Positions 32,803 to 41,918 of a stretch of DNA of 64,000 nucleotides are shown one piece after another. Position numbers and translations under genes: made by a program. Source of the stretch: Agreia sp. Leaf283 (lineage in GTDB: Bacteria; Actinomycetota; Actinomycetes; Actinomycetales; Microbacteriaceae); NCBI RefSeq assembly GCF_001422485.1, contig NZ_LMNF01000003.1:101443-165442 (forward strand). Direction: 5' to 3'. The notes beneath the pieces were generated by a model. The model was not told the origin of the DNA, ran no database searches, and saw nothing but the letters and a program-made list of their open reading frames with translations. Each line of letters begins with the position of its first letter. Positions within the stretch are counted from its first letter, which is position 1.

Positions 32803-33799
32803 CCGCGACCGGTTCGAGGTCATTCCCATCGGCATCACCGGCGAGGGATCGTTCGTTCTCGAAGACGACGACTCCGCCAAGTTCGCGATCGACGCCGAGG
32901 CCATGCCCCGTGTGCGTGACAACGGCACACGCATCCGCTGGCCAGACAGGGCGGGCGACCGCACGCTGACCGTCGAGCTCGCCGACGGCAGCTCGCGCAG
33001 CCTCGGCGAGGTGGATGTCGTGTTCCCCATTCTGCACGGACGTTTCGGCGAAGACGGCACGGTTCAGGGCATGCTCGAACTGCTCGGGCTGCCGTTCGTG
33101 GGATCGGGCGTTCTCGCCTCGGCCCTCGGCATGGACAAGCACTTCACGAAGACCGTCCTGCTGCAGGCCGGCATCGCCGTCGCCCCGTGGACGACGGTGA
33201 CCGCGCGTGAGTGGGCGCATGCCCCGGCAGGAGTCGCGGAGCGTGCCTCCAGCCTCGGGCTGCCGGCCTTCGTCAAGCCCGCTCGGGCCGGCTCGTCTGT
33301 CGGCGTCAGCCGTGTCACGGACTGGTCGCAGCTCGCCGAGGCGATGGAGATCGCTCTCGCCGAAGACAACAAGGTTCTGATCGAAGAGGGCATCGTGGGC
33401 CGAGAGGTCGAGTGCGGCGTGCTCGAGGGTCGCGACGGCGGCCCCACTCGGGTGTCGGTTGCGGGCGAGGTCGTGATGACAGACAGGGCCTTCTACGACT
33501 TCGATGCGAAGTACCTCGACGCCCCGGGCATCGAGCTGGTGTGCCCGGCTCCGATGAGCGACGAGGAGCTCGCCACGATGCAGAGCATCGCGGCAACGGC
33601 GTTCGAGGCCATCGGCGGGGCCGGACTCGCCCGCGTCGACTTCTTCCTCACCGAGAACGGCTTCGTCGTCAACGAGCTCAACACGATGCCCGGCTTCACG
33701 CCGATCTCGATGTTCCCGGCATGCTGGATCGCATCGGGCCTGAGCTACCCGCAGCTCATCGACGAACTCATCGACCTGGCGCTGCCGACCGCGGCCTGA
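32705..33799 (+). CDS. ddl: D-alanine--D-alanine ligase
   Basis: 364 residues from ATG 32705, with AAAGGA six bases upstream; the start lies 98 bp inside the gpsA frame. The ATP-grasp fold shows LLFGGRSSEHSISC, FPILHGRFGEDGTVQGMLEL (cited in part), KPARAGSSVGVSRV and NELNTMPGFT. It makes the D-Ala-D-Ala dipeptide for peptidoglycan. The start is supported by the family N-terminus, so the overlap with gpsA is real rather than a miscalled start. Confidence 0.95.
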   Translation: MAGKTVVALLFGGRSSEHSISCATAGGVLHAIDRDRFEVIPIGITGEGSFVLEDDDSAKFAIDAEAMPRVRDNGTRIRWPDRAGDRTLTVELADGSSRSLGEVDVVFPILHGRFGEDGTVQGMLELLGLPFVGSGVLASALGMDKHFTKTVLLQAGIAVAPWTTVTAREWAHAPAGVAERASSLGLPAFVKPARAGSSVGVSRVTDWSQLAEAMEIALAEDNKVLIEEGIVGREVECGVLEGRDGGPTRVSVAGEVVMTDRAFYDFDAKYLDAPGIELVCPAPMSDEELATMQSIAATAFEAIGGAGLARVDFFLTENGFVVNELNTMPGFTPISMFPACWIASGLSYPQLIDELIDLALPTAA

Positions 33800-33805
33800 G
33801 CGCTC

Positions 33806-33912
33806 GTTCCCTGAGCGCGCGTTCGCTGAGCGCGCGTTCCCTGAGCCTGTCGAAGGGCCCTTTCGACAAGCTCAGGGAACGGAACGGCCCCTTCGACAAG
33901 CTCAGGGAACGG
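33806..33912. repeat. Cluster of palindromic repeat elements between ddl and the FHA operon
   Basis: Three 15-bp-period units, GTTCCCTGAGCGCGC (33806-33820), GTTCGCTGAGCGCGC (33821-33835) and GTTCCCTGAGCCTG (33836-), lead into a 19-bp stem (33836-33854 with 33862-33880, one mismatch). A second CCTTCGACAAGCTCAGGGAAC copy ends at 33910. It sits between convergent transcription units and can fold as a bidirectional terminator. Same family as the element inside leuC. Confidence 0.85.
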
Positions 33913-33917
33913 GGCGC

Positions 33918-34847
33918 CTACGCCTCGCCCGGGAGGGCCTTGCGGATGACCAGACGCGTCCAGGCGCCGACGAAGATGCGGTCGCCGTCGTGCACCTCGC
34001 GCCGCTGCCCGGGTTGGATGGCGTCGGTCGGCAACTCTTCGCCGGCGGCTCCCACGAAGGTGCCGTTCGACGATTGCAGGTCTTCGACCCACCAGCGCTG
34101 CCCGTCGGTGTTGAGTTGGCAGTGCCGCCTGGAGACGCCGCTGTCGGAACCGCAGTCGATCTGCGGGTGAATGTCGCGGGAGACCGAGGTGCGCCCCACC
34201 AGGAGGCTGCTCTGCTTCAGCACGACGATCTCGGGGAGGCCGCCCGACGGCAGCGGGTCGTCGGACTTCTGCGCGGCGTACCACTCGGGGTCGATCCAGA
34301 CCTCGGCGACCCACACGGTGTCGCCCTCGATGGTCGACGCGGCCGGAGACGAGGAGACGGGGCCGGTTGCGGCCTCGGGTTCGGGAGAGGCCGCTCCGGC
34401 GGGCTCGACCGTGGGCTGGCCCTCGATGGCTGGTGCCTCGACATAGCCGGGATCGTTGCTCGCCTCGTGCTTGCCGAGATCGTTCTCCTCGATGTCGAGA
34501 CTCGACACCGGGGCGATGACGGGAACGACGGCCGGTGCGTTCGGCACGGGCGCCGGAGCCGTGAGCGGGGCCGCGAATCCCGGCGCGTCGGGGTCTGGCT
34601 CGGGCAGGGAACCCGTGGTGAAGTCGTATCCGCAGTTCTCGCAGAACAGCGCGTCGGGCAGGTTCGGGAACGAGCAGTTCGGGCACGTGATCGGCTCACC
34701 CGAGCCCGAGCCCGAGCCCGACGACGGAGTCGATGCGGAGGCGGCCACAGGCGCTGCCGGCGCGGGCGCAGCCGCGGCCATCGGCGTTCCGCAGACGTCG
34801 CAGTAGTCGGTCGATTCCGACGAGTGTCCGTTGGGGCAGAGGGTCAT
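33918..34847 (-). CDS. Zinc-ribbon and FHA-domain protein
   Basis: 309 residues from ATG 34847, overlapping the vWA gene stop by 4 bp (ATGA); the frame is open further upstream but that is vWA coding. Two zinc-ribbon pairs occur near the N-terminus (CPNGH...CDVCG, and CPNCSFPNL...FCENCG about residues 53-73). A long Ala/Pro-rich linker follows, then a C-terminal FHA domain (about 215-300) with LLVGRTS, GVSRRHCQL and LQSSNGTFVG. FHA domains bind phosphothreonine, so it is a candidate reader of PknG phosphorylation. It lacks the ETTS-type N-terminal motif of OdhI/GarA. Last gene of the ten-gene operon. Confidence 0.88.
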   Translation of the reverse strand: MTLCPNGHSSESTDYCDVCGTPMAAAAPAPAAPVAASASTPSSGSGSGSGEPITCPNCSFPNLPDALFCENCGYDFTTGSLPEPDPDAPGFAAPLTAPAPVPNAPAVVPVIAPVSSLDIEENDLGKHEASNDPGYVEAPAIEGQPTVEPAGAASPEPEAATGPVSSSPAASTIEGDTVWVAEVWIDPEWYAAQKSDDPLPSGGLPEIVVLKQSSLLVGRTSVSRDIHPQIDCGSDSGVSRRHCQLNTDGQRWWVEDLQSSNGTFVGAAGEELPTDAIQPGQRREVHDGDRIFVGAWTRLVIRKALPGEA

Positions 34848-36124
34848 TTGCGCACCCGCGTCGTCTTCGTCGAAGCGGTGTCGAGGGCCATCTCGTCGAG
34901 CTTCGCGACGTCGCGCCGCAGCCGCACGGTGCCCTCGTTCGCGTCGTCGATCTCCACGACCTTGCGCAGCTTGGCGGTGGCCTCGTCGTTTCCGGTCTCT
35001 GCGGCGAGCTGCACCGCGCGGCCGAGCTTGACGGTGGCGGTCGCGGCGTCGCCGGCGGCCTTGGCCGCGAGGCCGTCCTGGATGGCGGAGGCGAGCTCGG
35101 TCTGGCCCGTGTAGTGCGCCACGGCCGGATCGATGCGCGCCGTCAGCGCGTCGTCGTTCGACCAGCGCGCCTTCACGAGACCGGATGCGACGACCTCGTC
35201 GCGCACGGTGAGCTGAACCCGCGCGGCGAGCTGCTCCGAGCCGACCGGCTTCGAGGCGACCCGAACGGCCACGTGGTAGTCGCGCGACTCGTCGCCCCAC
35301 GAGCCCGTGGGGTACGACCCCGTGAGCGGATTCACCATCGTCTTGCGCGTGGTGAGGTCTTCGACGGTGGGTGCCACCTGGCGCACGAACAGCACCTCGG
35401 AGCCCTGGGGTGCCCACACCCGCAGATCGGCCGAGGCCACCCCGCGGCCCATCGACTGCTTGATGATGCTCTCGAAGTCCGCGGCCATGTCTGCCGGCTT
35501 GGCGATGAGGTCGACGGTGCCGAGCAGCGCCGTGGCGATCTGGCGCAGCTCGTCGACCTGCCAGCGAGAACCGACACCGCGGGCGTCGCACTGGAAGACT
35601 CCGGTGGCGTTGTAGATGGCTTGGCTGAGCGCCTGCGCCGACTCGTGCTCGTTCTTGCCGTCTGTCAGAAGGATCGCGTGGCGCTGCGTGGCCTGCGGGG
35701 TGGCCTGGAAGAGTTCACGGGCCAGCGTCAGCCAAGTTCCCATCGCCGTTCCGCCCGAGGGCTGGAAGGCGGCGATCGCCTGCTTCGCTGCGGCGCGCGC
35801 GCCCGGCTCCATCTGGACCATGGGGAGGCGTGCGTTCGGGTAGGGGAACGCGCGGGCTGCCGTGTCGGTGCCCGAGATCACGGCGAACCAGGTGCCGTCG
35901 AGAATCTGGTCGACCGCGACGGAGGCCGCGTGCTTGGCCGCGCCCAGGTTCTCGCCGGTCATCGAGCCCGAGGTGTCGACGATGATGATCTCACCCGCCG
36001 CCATGCCCTGACCCTGGCCCGCCTGGCCTGCGCCGGCGACCGTGACGGTCACGATGGCGTGAACGTCTGTGGCCCCGTCTGAGAGGAATTCATTCTGGAA
36101 AACGCTGGCGGTGAACTCTGCCAT
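34844..36124 (-). CDS. von Willebrand factor A-domain protein
   Basis: 426 residues. A vWA domain spans about 43-220, with an intact MIDAS DTSGSM at residues 50-55 and TDGKNEHE later. The C-terminal half is a beta-rich region followed by a helical, TPR-like region (about 340-410). No signal peptide or membrane helix, so it is cytosolic. Similar vWA proteins occur with PP2C phosphatases and kinases in bacterial stress cassettes. Coupled to the FHA gene by a 4-bp overlap and 25 bp after the phosphatase gene. Confidence 0.85.
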   Translation of the reverse strand: MAEFTASVFQNEFLSDGATDVHAIVTVTVAGAGQAGQGQGMAAGEIIIVDTSGSMTGENLGAAKHAASVAVDQILDGTWFAVISGTDTAARAFPYPNARLPMVQMEPGARAAAKQAIAAFQPSGGTAMGTWLTLARELFQATPQATQRHAILLTDGKNEHESAQALSQAIYNATGVFQCDARGVGSRWQVDELRQIATALLGTVDLIAKPADMAADFESIIKQSMGRGVASADLRVWAPQGSEVLFVRQVAPTVEDLTTRKTMVNPLTGSYPTGSWGDESRDYHVAVRVASKPVGSEQLAARVQLTVRDEVVASGLVKARWSNDDALTARIDPAVAHYTGQTELASAIQDGLAAKAAGDAATATVKLGRAVQLAAETGNDEATAKLRKVVEIDDANEGTVRLRRDVAKLDEMALDTASTKTTRVRK

Positions 36125-36149
36125 GGGAGACTCCTCTATCTGTCACAGA

Positions 36150-37418
36150 TCAGGCCGGCTGGGCCGGTGTAGGTACAACGCTATCGAATCGAGCGAGCGC
36201 GGCGGTGATGTTGTCCTGTCCACCCTGCTCATTGGCCCAGTCGACGAGAGCCGACGCGACCTGCACGGGGTTGGTGCCGACCGACCCGACGACCCGGTGC
36301 ACGAGTTCGGAGAGGTCGTCGGCGTCTGAGCAGTAGTTCCACAGACCGTCGGAGCAGACGAGGATCCAGCCGGCACCCGTGGGATACGTGGGAACGACGT
36401 GGGGCACCTCGTCGGGGGAGTCGGCACCGAGCCATCGGGTGATCGAGTGCGCCTGCGGGGCACTCTCGGCCTGCTGGCGCGACATGCCGTGGGCCATCAT
36501 CTCCTGTGACCACGAGTCGTCGGTGGTGAGCTGTCGCGACTTTCCCTCGTCGGCGATCCAGTAGACGCGGCTGTCGCCGACCTGGCCGACCACGACGAGG
36601 GGACCATCGATGACGGCGGCGGAGAACGTGCACGATGGCGGATTGGTTCGTGCCGCCAGCTCGCCGATCGCCTCGTAGATCGCGGCGCTCGCGCGTTCGC
36701 CGGCCTCCAGCATGCGGCCCGACCATCGAGCCTGCGCATACTCGTCGTCGTGGCCGTCGGCCAGGTCTGTCAGACGACCCGCCTCGAGGATGGCTGTGGC
36801 CGCTCGCGCTGCTGCGAGGCTCGCCTTGTCGGAGCCGGGCGTCGATGAGACGCCGTCGCAGACGACCAGCACAGCGAACTCGCCGACCTGCGGGTCTGCC
36901 GCCAGCGCCATCGCGTCTTCGTTGATCTCGTGTCGGATGCCGCGGTCGCACACGCCGCCGACCCAGGCCGCGGGGGCCTCCTGCCAGTGATCGCGCTCGC
37001 TCTGGGCCGGTTTGCCGCACAGCTCGCAGTATCCGTCGTCGGCGATGCTGCCGCCACAGTAGACGCACGCCCGCCGCGGAGCCGCGGTGGAGGACGTGGC
37101 CTCGTCGGGTTCGGCCTGCGCGTCGTCGGCGGCGTCGGGGTCTGCGCTCACCTCGACCAGTTCGCCGAGCTGGGTGCCGCACTCCTCGCAGAACTTCGCG
37201 TCGGGATCGTTGACGGTGGCGCAGGCGGGGCAGGCGATGAGCGCCGCGGCGACCGGAGCCTCGGCAAGGGGCTCCGCTGCAGCAGGGGCCGGAGCCTCGT
37301 CCGAGCCCGTCAAAGTGGACTCCGGCTGAGGCGATGCGGGAGCGATGGGCGGTGACGTCTCGGCGATCTCGGCGATCTCGGCGATCTCGTCGGGGGCGTC
37401 GCTCACGACAGGGTCCAT
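36150..37418 (-). CDS. PP2C-family serine/threonine phosphatase with zinc ribbons
   Basis: 422 residues. The N-terminal third is acidic with two zinc ribbons (CPACATVNDPDAKFCEECG and CVYCGGSIADDGYCELCG). The PP2C domain spans about 155-415, with metal ligands in HEINEDAM, VVCDGVSST, CSDGLWNY and QDNITAAL. It should remove phosphate from Ser/Thr, opposing the PknG kinase. The start overlaps the end of the pknG gene by 16 bp. The zinc-ribbon type matches those in the FHA and kinase proteins, suggesting the three share a binding partner. Confidence 0.9.
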   Translation of the reverse strand: MDPVVSDAPDEIAEIAEIAETSPPIAPASPQPESTLTGSDEAPAPAAAEPLAEAPVAAALIACPACATVNDPDAKFCEECGTQLGELVEVSADPDAADDAQAEPDEATSSTAAPRRACVYCGGSIADDGYCELCGKPAQSERDHWQEAPAAWVGGVCDRGIRHEINEDAMALAADPQVGEFAVLVVCDGVSSTPGSDKASLAAARAATAILEAGRLTDLADGHDDEYAQARWSGRMLEAGERASAAIYEAIGELAARTNPPSCTFSAAVIDGPLVVVGQVGDSRVYWIADEGKSRQLTTDDSWSQEMMAHGMSRQQAESAPQAHSITRWLGADSPDEVPHVVPTYPTGAGWILVCSDGLWNYCSDADDLSELVHRVVGSVGTNPVQVASALVDWANEQGGQDNITAALARFDSVVPTPAQPA

Positions 37419-39724
37419 CGGCGAACGCTGTTGGCCTCGTCGACGAGGTGCACGCGCTCCGCAGGGTTCTCGGTGAGGCTCGCGAGCTCGCGGTAGGCCC
37501 GTTCGAGACCGTCGCGCAGCGGACCCTCCTGGGCCGGAATGCCTCCGACTCGCGCATCGGTGGACGGCCCCTGATCACGCACGACGGCAAGGGCGGATGC
37601 GAGGACGCTCGCCGTGAGCTCGACCCGCGACCGTGAATCGATCGAGACCGTGGCGACACTGTCGAGCGCGGCGGCCAGCGACGGCAGCCCGCGATTCGAC
37701 GTGGCCAGCAGCTCGGCGCGGCGACGGCGGGCGTCGACATACGAGCTGCGGGTGGGCGTGACGAGGTCGAGCGCCTTGAGCGCCCCGTCGAGGTCGCCGA
37801 ACTGCTCACGGATGCGGGCGAGCCCGAACGCCGCGGCGGCGGTGTAGTTCGCGTCGGAGCGTGCACAGATGATGTAGAGGCTCTCGGCGATCTCGGGCTC
37901 GCCGCTGGCCTCACAGGCGGCGGCAAGGGCGAGCTTCGGCGCGAGCTCACCGGGAACCTGGCCGTAGACGGTGTTGAACGAGGCGCGGGCCGACCGGGCA
38001 TCGCCCTTCGCCAGCTCGGCGAGGCCGGCGAGCCACACCGCGCGCCACTCCCACGGGTCCTCCGTGAGGATCTCGCTCATGACCGCGTCGACGGCCGGGA
38101 AGTTGCCCGACTCGATCGCCGCCCGGGCCCGGGCGAGACGGATCTCGACGGTGACGTTCGGCGCGGACTCGAGCGCGATCAGGCGGGCGGCCGGGTCCTC
38201 CATGTTGACGCCGGCGAGCCAGCTGCGTGCGGGGTCCGACTCGTCGACCTTGAGGCCGGGGAGCGCGTCCCAGGGAAGGGGGCGATCCACGATGTCGGCG
38301 ACCGGTGCCTCGAAGAGAACGGATGCCGCGGAGTGCAGCGCGGGGTGGCCCGGCCCGCGGTCGGTGGCCACGACCTCGCGCAGCACGCCCAGCAGCTGGG
38401 CGCGCAGCTCGTCGACCGAGGCGAAGCGATCCGACGGATCGAACGCGCACGCCTTGGCGAGCAGGCGGTAGAACGAGTCGTACTTCTGGAACACGGGGGT
38501 GTCCGCGACATCCGGCAGCGACGATACGAACGTGCTCTGGTTGCCGCGGAAGTCGAGCACCAGCGTGGCGAGGGTGCGGCCGATCGTGTAGACGTCGGAT
38601 GCGACGGAGGGGCCCAGGTCGGGAACCTCGGGCGCCTGGAACCCGACGGTTCCGAAGATCGCCGAGGTCTGGTCGTCGACACGGCGCACGCCGCCGAGGT
38701 CGATCAGCTTCACCGTGTCGCCGACCTGGATCATGTTGTCGGGCTTGAAGTCGCAGAACAGCAGGTTGATGTCGTGCAGGTACTGGAAGGCGGGCAGGAT
38801 CTCGAGCACGTAGGCGAGGGCCTGGTCGACGGGCAACGGGTCGACGACCCCGTTGTTCGCCTTCATGCGGTCTTTGAGGATCACCTTGAGCGACGGGCCG
38901 CCCACGTACTCCATCACGATGTAGCCGGCGCCGTTGAACATCACGAAGTTGTAGATCTCGACGATCAGCGGGTGCTCGACCTCGGCCAGGAACTGACGCT
39001 CCGTGATCGCCGCGGCATAGGCATCCGGATCGCCCGAGTTGAGCAGACCCTTCAGCACGACCCAGCGGCCCGACACGTTCTGGTCGCGGGCGAGGTAGAT
39101 CCAGCCGAGTCCACCGAAGGCCAGGCAGCCGACGACCTCGTACTGCCCGCCGACGACGTCGCCGGGCTTGAGCTGGGGGGTGAACGAGAACGGGGTGCGG
39201 CAGTTCGGGCAGAAGCCCTCGGTGCGGCCGGGCTTGTCGTCGCGGCCGCGACCCACCGGCTTGCCGCAGTTCGAGCAGAATCGCTTCGATTCGGGAAGCT
39301 CGGCGACCGCCATGACGGCCTTCAGCGGATCGGTCGGCGGCTCCGTGGGAACGGTGGTGAGCCCGGCTCCGAGCCGCGGACCGCGCAGGCGCGTCGACGT
39401 GGTGCCGAAGCGACGCGTGGCCTTCGATCCGGTCGCCGCGGTGCGCGCCGACCCGAGTGCGGCCGTGGCCAGCCGCGACGACGACGTGCGGCCCGTGCGG
39501 GTCGAGCCGGCCTGCGCGAAGTCGGCATCCGGCCCCGCCCCGGTCTGCGGGCCCGCCGCAAAACCGGTTCCCAGCTTCGCCGACGGCGACGCCGCGGCGG
39601 CCGTGCCGGTGCCGGAGGCGGGCGGAAGGGGAGTGGGCGATGCGGGCGAACCGCAGACGTTGCAGTACCCGTCTTCGATCACGCCCGTGCAGCCGGGCTG
39701 TTGGCAGTGCTGTACATCGGTCAT
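37403..39724 (-). CDS. pknG: Serine/threonine protein kinase PknG
   Basis: 773 residues. N-terminal zinc ribbon (C7...C24), Ser/Thr-rich segment, then the PknG-specific rubredoxin-like part PESKRFCSNCGKPVG...FCPNC (about 144-175). The kinase domain (about 190-450) has GGLGWIYLARDQN, Lys225 (VVLKGL), catalytic CDFKPDN (Asp325, Asn330) and IDLGG at 341-345. A TPR domain follows to the end. PknG in Mycobacterium and Corynebacterium phosphorylates GarA/OdhI to control 2-oxoglutarate dehydrogenase in response to amino acids sensed by GlnH and GlnX, both encoded upstream here. The extra N-terminal zinc ribbon also occurs in neighbouring proteins. Overlaps the 379-residue helical protein gene by 4 bp. 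Confidence 0.96.
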   Translation of the reverse strand: MTDVQHCQQPGCTGVIEDGYCNVCGSPASPTPLPPASGTGTAAAASPSAKLGTGFAAGPQTGAGPDADFAQAGSTRTGRTSSSRLATAALGSARTAATGSKATRRFGTTSTRLRGPRLGAGLTTVPTEPPTDPLKAVMAVAELPESKRFCSNCGKPVGRGRDDKPGRTEGFCPNCRTPFSFTPQLKPGDVVGGQYEVVGCLAFGGLGWIYLARDQNVSGRWVVLKGLLNSGDPDAYAAAITERQFLAEVEHPLIVEIYNFVMFNGAGYIVMEYVGGPSLKVILKDRMKANNGVVDPLPVDQALAYVLEILPAFQYLHDINLLFCDFKPDNMIQVGDTVKLIDLGGVRRVDDQTSAIFGTVGFQAPEVPDLGPSVASDVYTIGRTLATLVLDFRGNQSTFVSSLPDVADTPVFQKYDSFYRLLAKACAFDPSDRFASVDELRAQLLGVLREVVATDRGPGHPALHSAASVLFEAPVADIVDRPLPWDALPGLKVDESDPARSWLAGVNMEDPAARLIALESAPNVTVEIRLARARAAIESGNFPAVDAVMSEILTEDPWEWRAVWLAGLAELAKGDARSARASFNTVYGQVPGELAPKLALAAACEASGEPEIAESLYIICARSDANYTAAAAFGLARIREQFGDLDGALKALDLVTPTRSSYVDARRRRAELLATSNRGLPSLAAALDSVATVSIDSRSRVELTASVLASALAVVRDQGPSTDARVGGIPAQEGPLRDGLERAYRELASLTENPAERVHLVDEANSVRRWTLS

Positions 39725-40860
39725 GACGTGTAGCGTCCTTCCTGGCCTGTGCGCGGCGCGGATGCCGGCGGCAGGTCACGGGTGAGAAATTGGTACTGCT
39801 CGACGTAGAAGCGGGCGAGCCTCAGGTCGCAGGGCATGGCGTCGACGGCCTGCTTGGCCTCGATGTAGCCGGCGGCCACCGTGGGAGAAGCGGAACGGCC
39901 CGAGCTCTCGGCCTTCGCGTGATAGCCCGACAGTCGGTAGCGCAGCTCGGCGCGCTCGCGGAGCTGGCCCGCGTAGGCGTCTTCGACGGCCTCGAACGCG
40001 CGATTCACGAGCGCGAGGCGAGAGGTCCACGCGTCGAGGGCCGCTCGCGTCTGCGGCACGGGTCCGAGCTTCGAGACGTTGGGGATCGCGAGGCGCGGCG
40101 GATCGACGATCTCGCGGCGGCACCGCTCGGCCAGGGCGCGCAGCACGGGCTCGCGCCGCTCTGCCGCAGCCGCGTCGTCTGCGGCCTTGCGCGCATCCCG
40201 GGCGAGGTCGCGCTTCTGCGAGCTGGCGACGATGAGGTCGCGTTCCAGCCGCGCGGAGTCGTGCACCAGCTGGCCGAGCGGTCCTGTGACATCGGCGCCG
40301 CGGCCCGCCTTCTCGGCGAGCGCCTCGAGCCGGTTGCGCAGGGTCGAGACCCGCTGCGCGGCCTCGGGGTCGGATGCCGCCAGGTCGCGAGACCGCTCGA
40401 GTTCGGCGCGCAGGCCCACGATGCGTGCGGTGGTGCCGGCCGCGCGCGGGTCGAGGCTGAGCCGCGTCGTGAGCTGTGAGACGAGGGCGTCGGCGAGGCG
40501 CACGGCTTCGACGAGGGAGACGAGCTCTGCTCCGCCGCCGGAGTCGAGGCGGCCCCAGATGAGCTGGGACATCTTCTGGCGCGCGACAGTGTCGACGCGC
40601 CCACTGTCCCACACGCTCTCGAGGCTCTCGCGGCGTTTGCGCGTGGCCTCCCAGAGCGTCTCGGCGAGAACGATGTCGGAGGTGTAGGAATCGGGTTGCT
40701 CGGAGGCAAGCGCCGCCGCTCCGAGCCGATCGAGCTCTTTGCGCTGGCGGTCGACCCACTCGCCGAGGCCGGTGAGGTAGGTGAGCAGTTCGCCGGGGTC
40801 GATCGCCTCGCCGAGGCGCCCGGGAGCGAGCGGTGTGCTGTCGTTGGTGGTCATCGTCAT
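39721..40860 (-). CDS. Helical/coiled-coil protein between GlnH and PknG, unknown
   Basis: 379 residues from ATG 40860, chosen because AGGAG lies five bases upstream; the frame is open to 41202 but that part overlaps glnH. Nearly all helical, with long charged heptad-like stretches (about 30-130 and 150-260, for example LRNRLEALAEKAGRG and LERDLIVASSQKRDLARD). No membrane segment or known domain. It is coupled to pknG by a 4-bp overlap and sits 56 bp after glnH. It is not part of the minimal glnX-glnH-pknG module, so it is an added component, perhaps a scaffold. Confidence 0.75.
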   Translation of the reverse strand: MTMTTNDSTPLAPGRLGEAIDPGELLTYLTGLGEWVDRQRKELDRLGAAALASEQPDSYTSDIVLAETLWEATRKRRESLESVWDSGRVDTVARQKMSQLIWGRLDSGGGAELVSLVEAVRLADALVSQLTTRLSLDPRAAGTTARIVGLRAELERSRDLAASDPEAAQRVSTLRNRLEALAEKAGRGADVTGPLGQLVHDSARLERDLIVASSQKRDLARDARKAADDAAAAERREPVLRALAERCRREIVDPPRLAIPNVSKLGPVPQTRAALDAWTSRLALVNRAFEAVEDAYAGQLRERAELRYRLSGYHAKAESSGRSASPTVAAGYIEAKQAVDAMPCDLRLARFYVEQYQFLTRDLPPASAPRTGQEGRYTS

Positions 40861-40916
40861 CGCTGCTCCTCTCGGCTGCTCGTGGTGCGGGTGTGTCGGG
40901 TGCTGCGAGGCGTAGA

Positions 40917-41918
40917 TCAGCGCCCGTAGACGGGAGCGGGCGGGGCCGGTGCCGGGCCGAGCACACCGAGCCACTTGTCGTAGAGGCTCGTCCAGGTGCC
41001 GTCGCTGCGCATGCGGTCGAGCACGCCGTTCACGAACTGCACCAGGTCGACCTTGTCGGCGGGCATTCCGAGTCCGTAGGGCTCGTCGCTGAACGCGTCG
41101 CCCACGACCTTGGCGTACGGGTCCTGGGCCGCGAATCCGGCGAGGATCGTGTCGTCGCCCGTGATCGCATCCACCTTGCCCTGCTGGAACAGCACGAGGC
41201 ACTCGGTGTGCGTTGCGGCCGACACGGCCTCGACTCCGGGGAACTCGTCTTCGAGGCGTGTGAGGGTCGTGGTGCTGGCCGGCGCGCAGACCTTCTGGTC
41301 ACCGAGGCCCTCGAGCTCTCTCAGTGACGTCGCTTCCGAGTCGCTGGCGACGAGCACCTTCTGGCCCGCACCGTAGTACTCGGTCGAGAACGCGATGGTC
41401 TCCCAGCGGGCGCAGTTGATGGTCATCGTGCGGGCGACGATGTCGACCTGCGTGTTGCCGGCGGCGTCGGGCGTGAGCACCTCGAGGCGCTGGGCAGAGG
41501 TGATGACCTTGAACTGCAGTTTGTTCGGGTCGCCGAAGATGGCACGCGAGATCTCGTGCAGCACATCGATGTCGAAGCCCTCGATCTGTCCGGTGAGCGG
41601 GTCGCGCGCACCCATGAGCAGGGTGTCGGCCGAGACGCCCACGCGGAGGACACCGTTGTTCCTGATGGTCTCCATCGTGCTGCCCGCGGGAATCGAGTCG
41701 GGCGAGATCGGCGAGTACGAGGGCTGAACCTCGCCGGGCACGTTCTCGCAGGTCGAGGCGGGTGCCGGCGCGCTCGGCGTCGTCTCGGTGGGCGTCGGCG
41801 TGGGGGTGAGCCCCAGGTCGTCGCTGCCCGAGCGAGGAGAGCAGGCGGTGAGCGCCAGCGTGCCCACGAGTGCCGCGATGAGCCCGATGCGAGCCGTGCG
41901 TGAACGGATGGCGCTCAT
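40917..41918 (-). CDS. glnH: Amino-acid-binding lipoprotein GlnH of the PknG sensing module
   Basis: 333 residues. Lipoprotein signal with lipobox LTAC (Cys26), a Thr/Pro-rich tether, then a type 3 periplasmic-binding domain (about 85-320) with VLRVGVSADT, FDIDVLHEIS, and INCARWETIAFSTEYY. No ABC permease or ATPase is encoded nearby; instead GlnX is upstream and PknG downstream. This matches the sensor GlnH, which binds Asp/Glu-type amino acids and signals rather than transports. Starts within the glnX stop (ATGA). Confidence 0.93.
   Translation of the reverse strand: MSAIRSRTARIGLIAALVGTLALTACSPRSGSDDLGLTPTPTPTETTPSAPAPASTCENVPGEVQPSYSPISPDSIPAGSTMETIRNNGVLRVGVSADTLLMGARDPLTGQIEGFDIDVLHEISRAIFGDPNKLQFKVITSAQRLEVLTPDAAGNTQVDIVARTMTINCARWETIAFSTEYYGAGQKVLVASDSEATSLRELEGLGDQKVCAPASTTTLTRLEDEFPGVEAVSAATHTECLVLFQQGKVDAITGDDTILAGFAAQDPYAKVVGDAFSDEPYGLGMPADKVDLVQFVNGVLDRMRSDGTWTSLYDKWLGVLGPAPAPPAPVYGR

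Noticed and set aside
34848-35592. Upstream extension of the FHA protein to 35591 (557 aa)
   Set aside because: The extra part is the vWA gene read in another frame; ATG 34847 overlaps the vWA stop and begins with a proper zinc ribbon.
40861-41202. Upstream extension of the helical protein gene next to pknG
   Set aside because: It overlaps glnH coding and lacks a ribosome binding site, while ATG 40860 has AGGAG at correct spacing.
40917-41918. GlnH as part of a glutamine ABC transporter
   Set aside because: No permease or ATPase gene is nearby, and GlnX and PknG flank it, which fits the sensor role.
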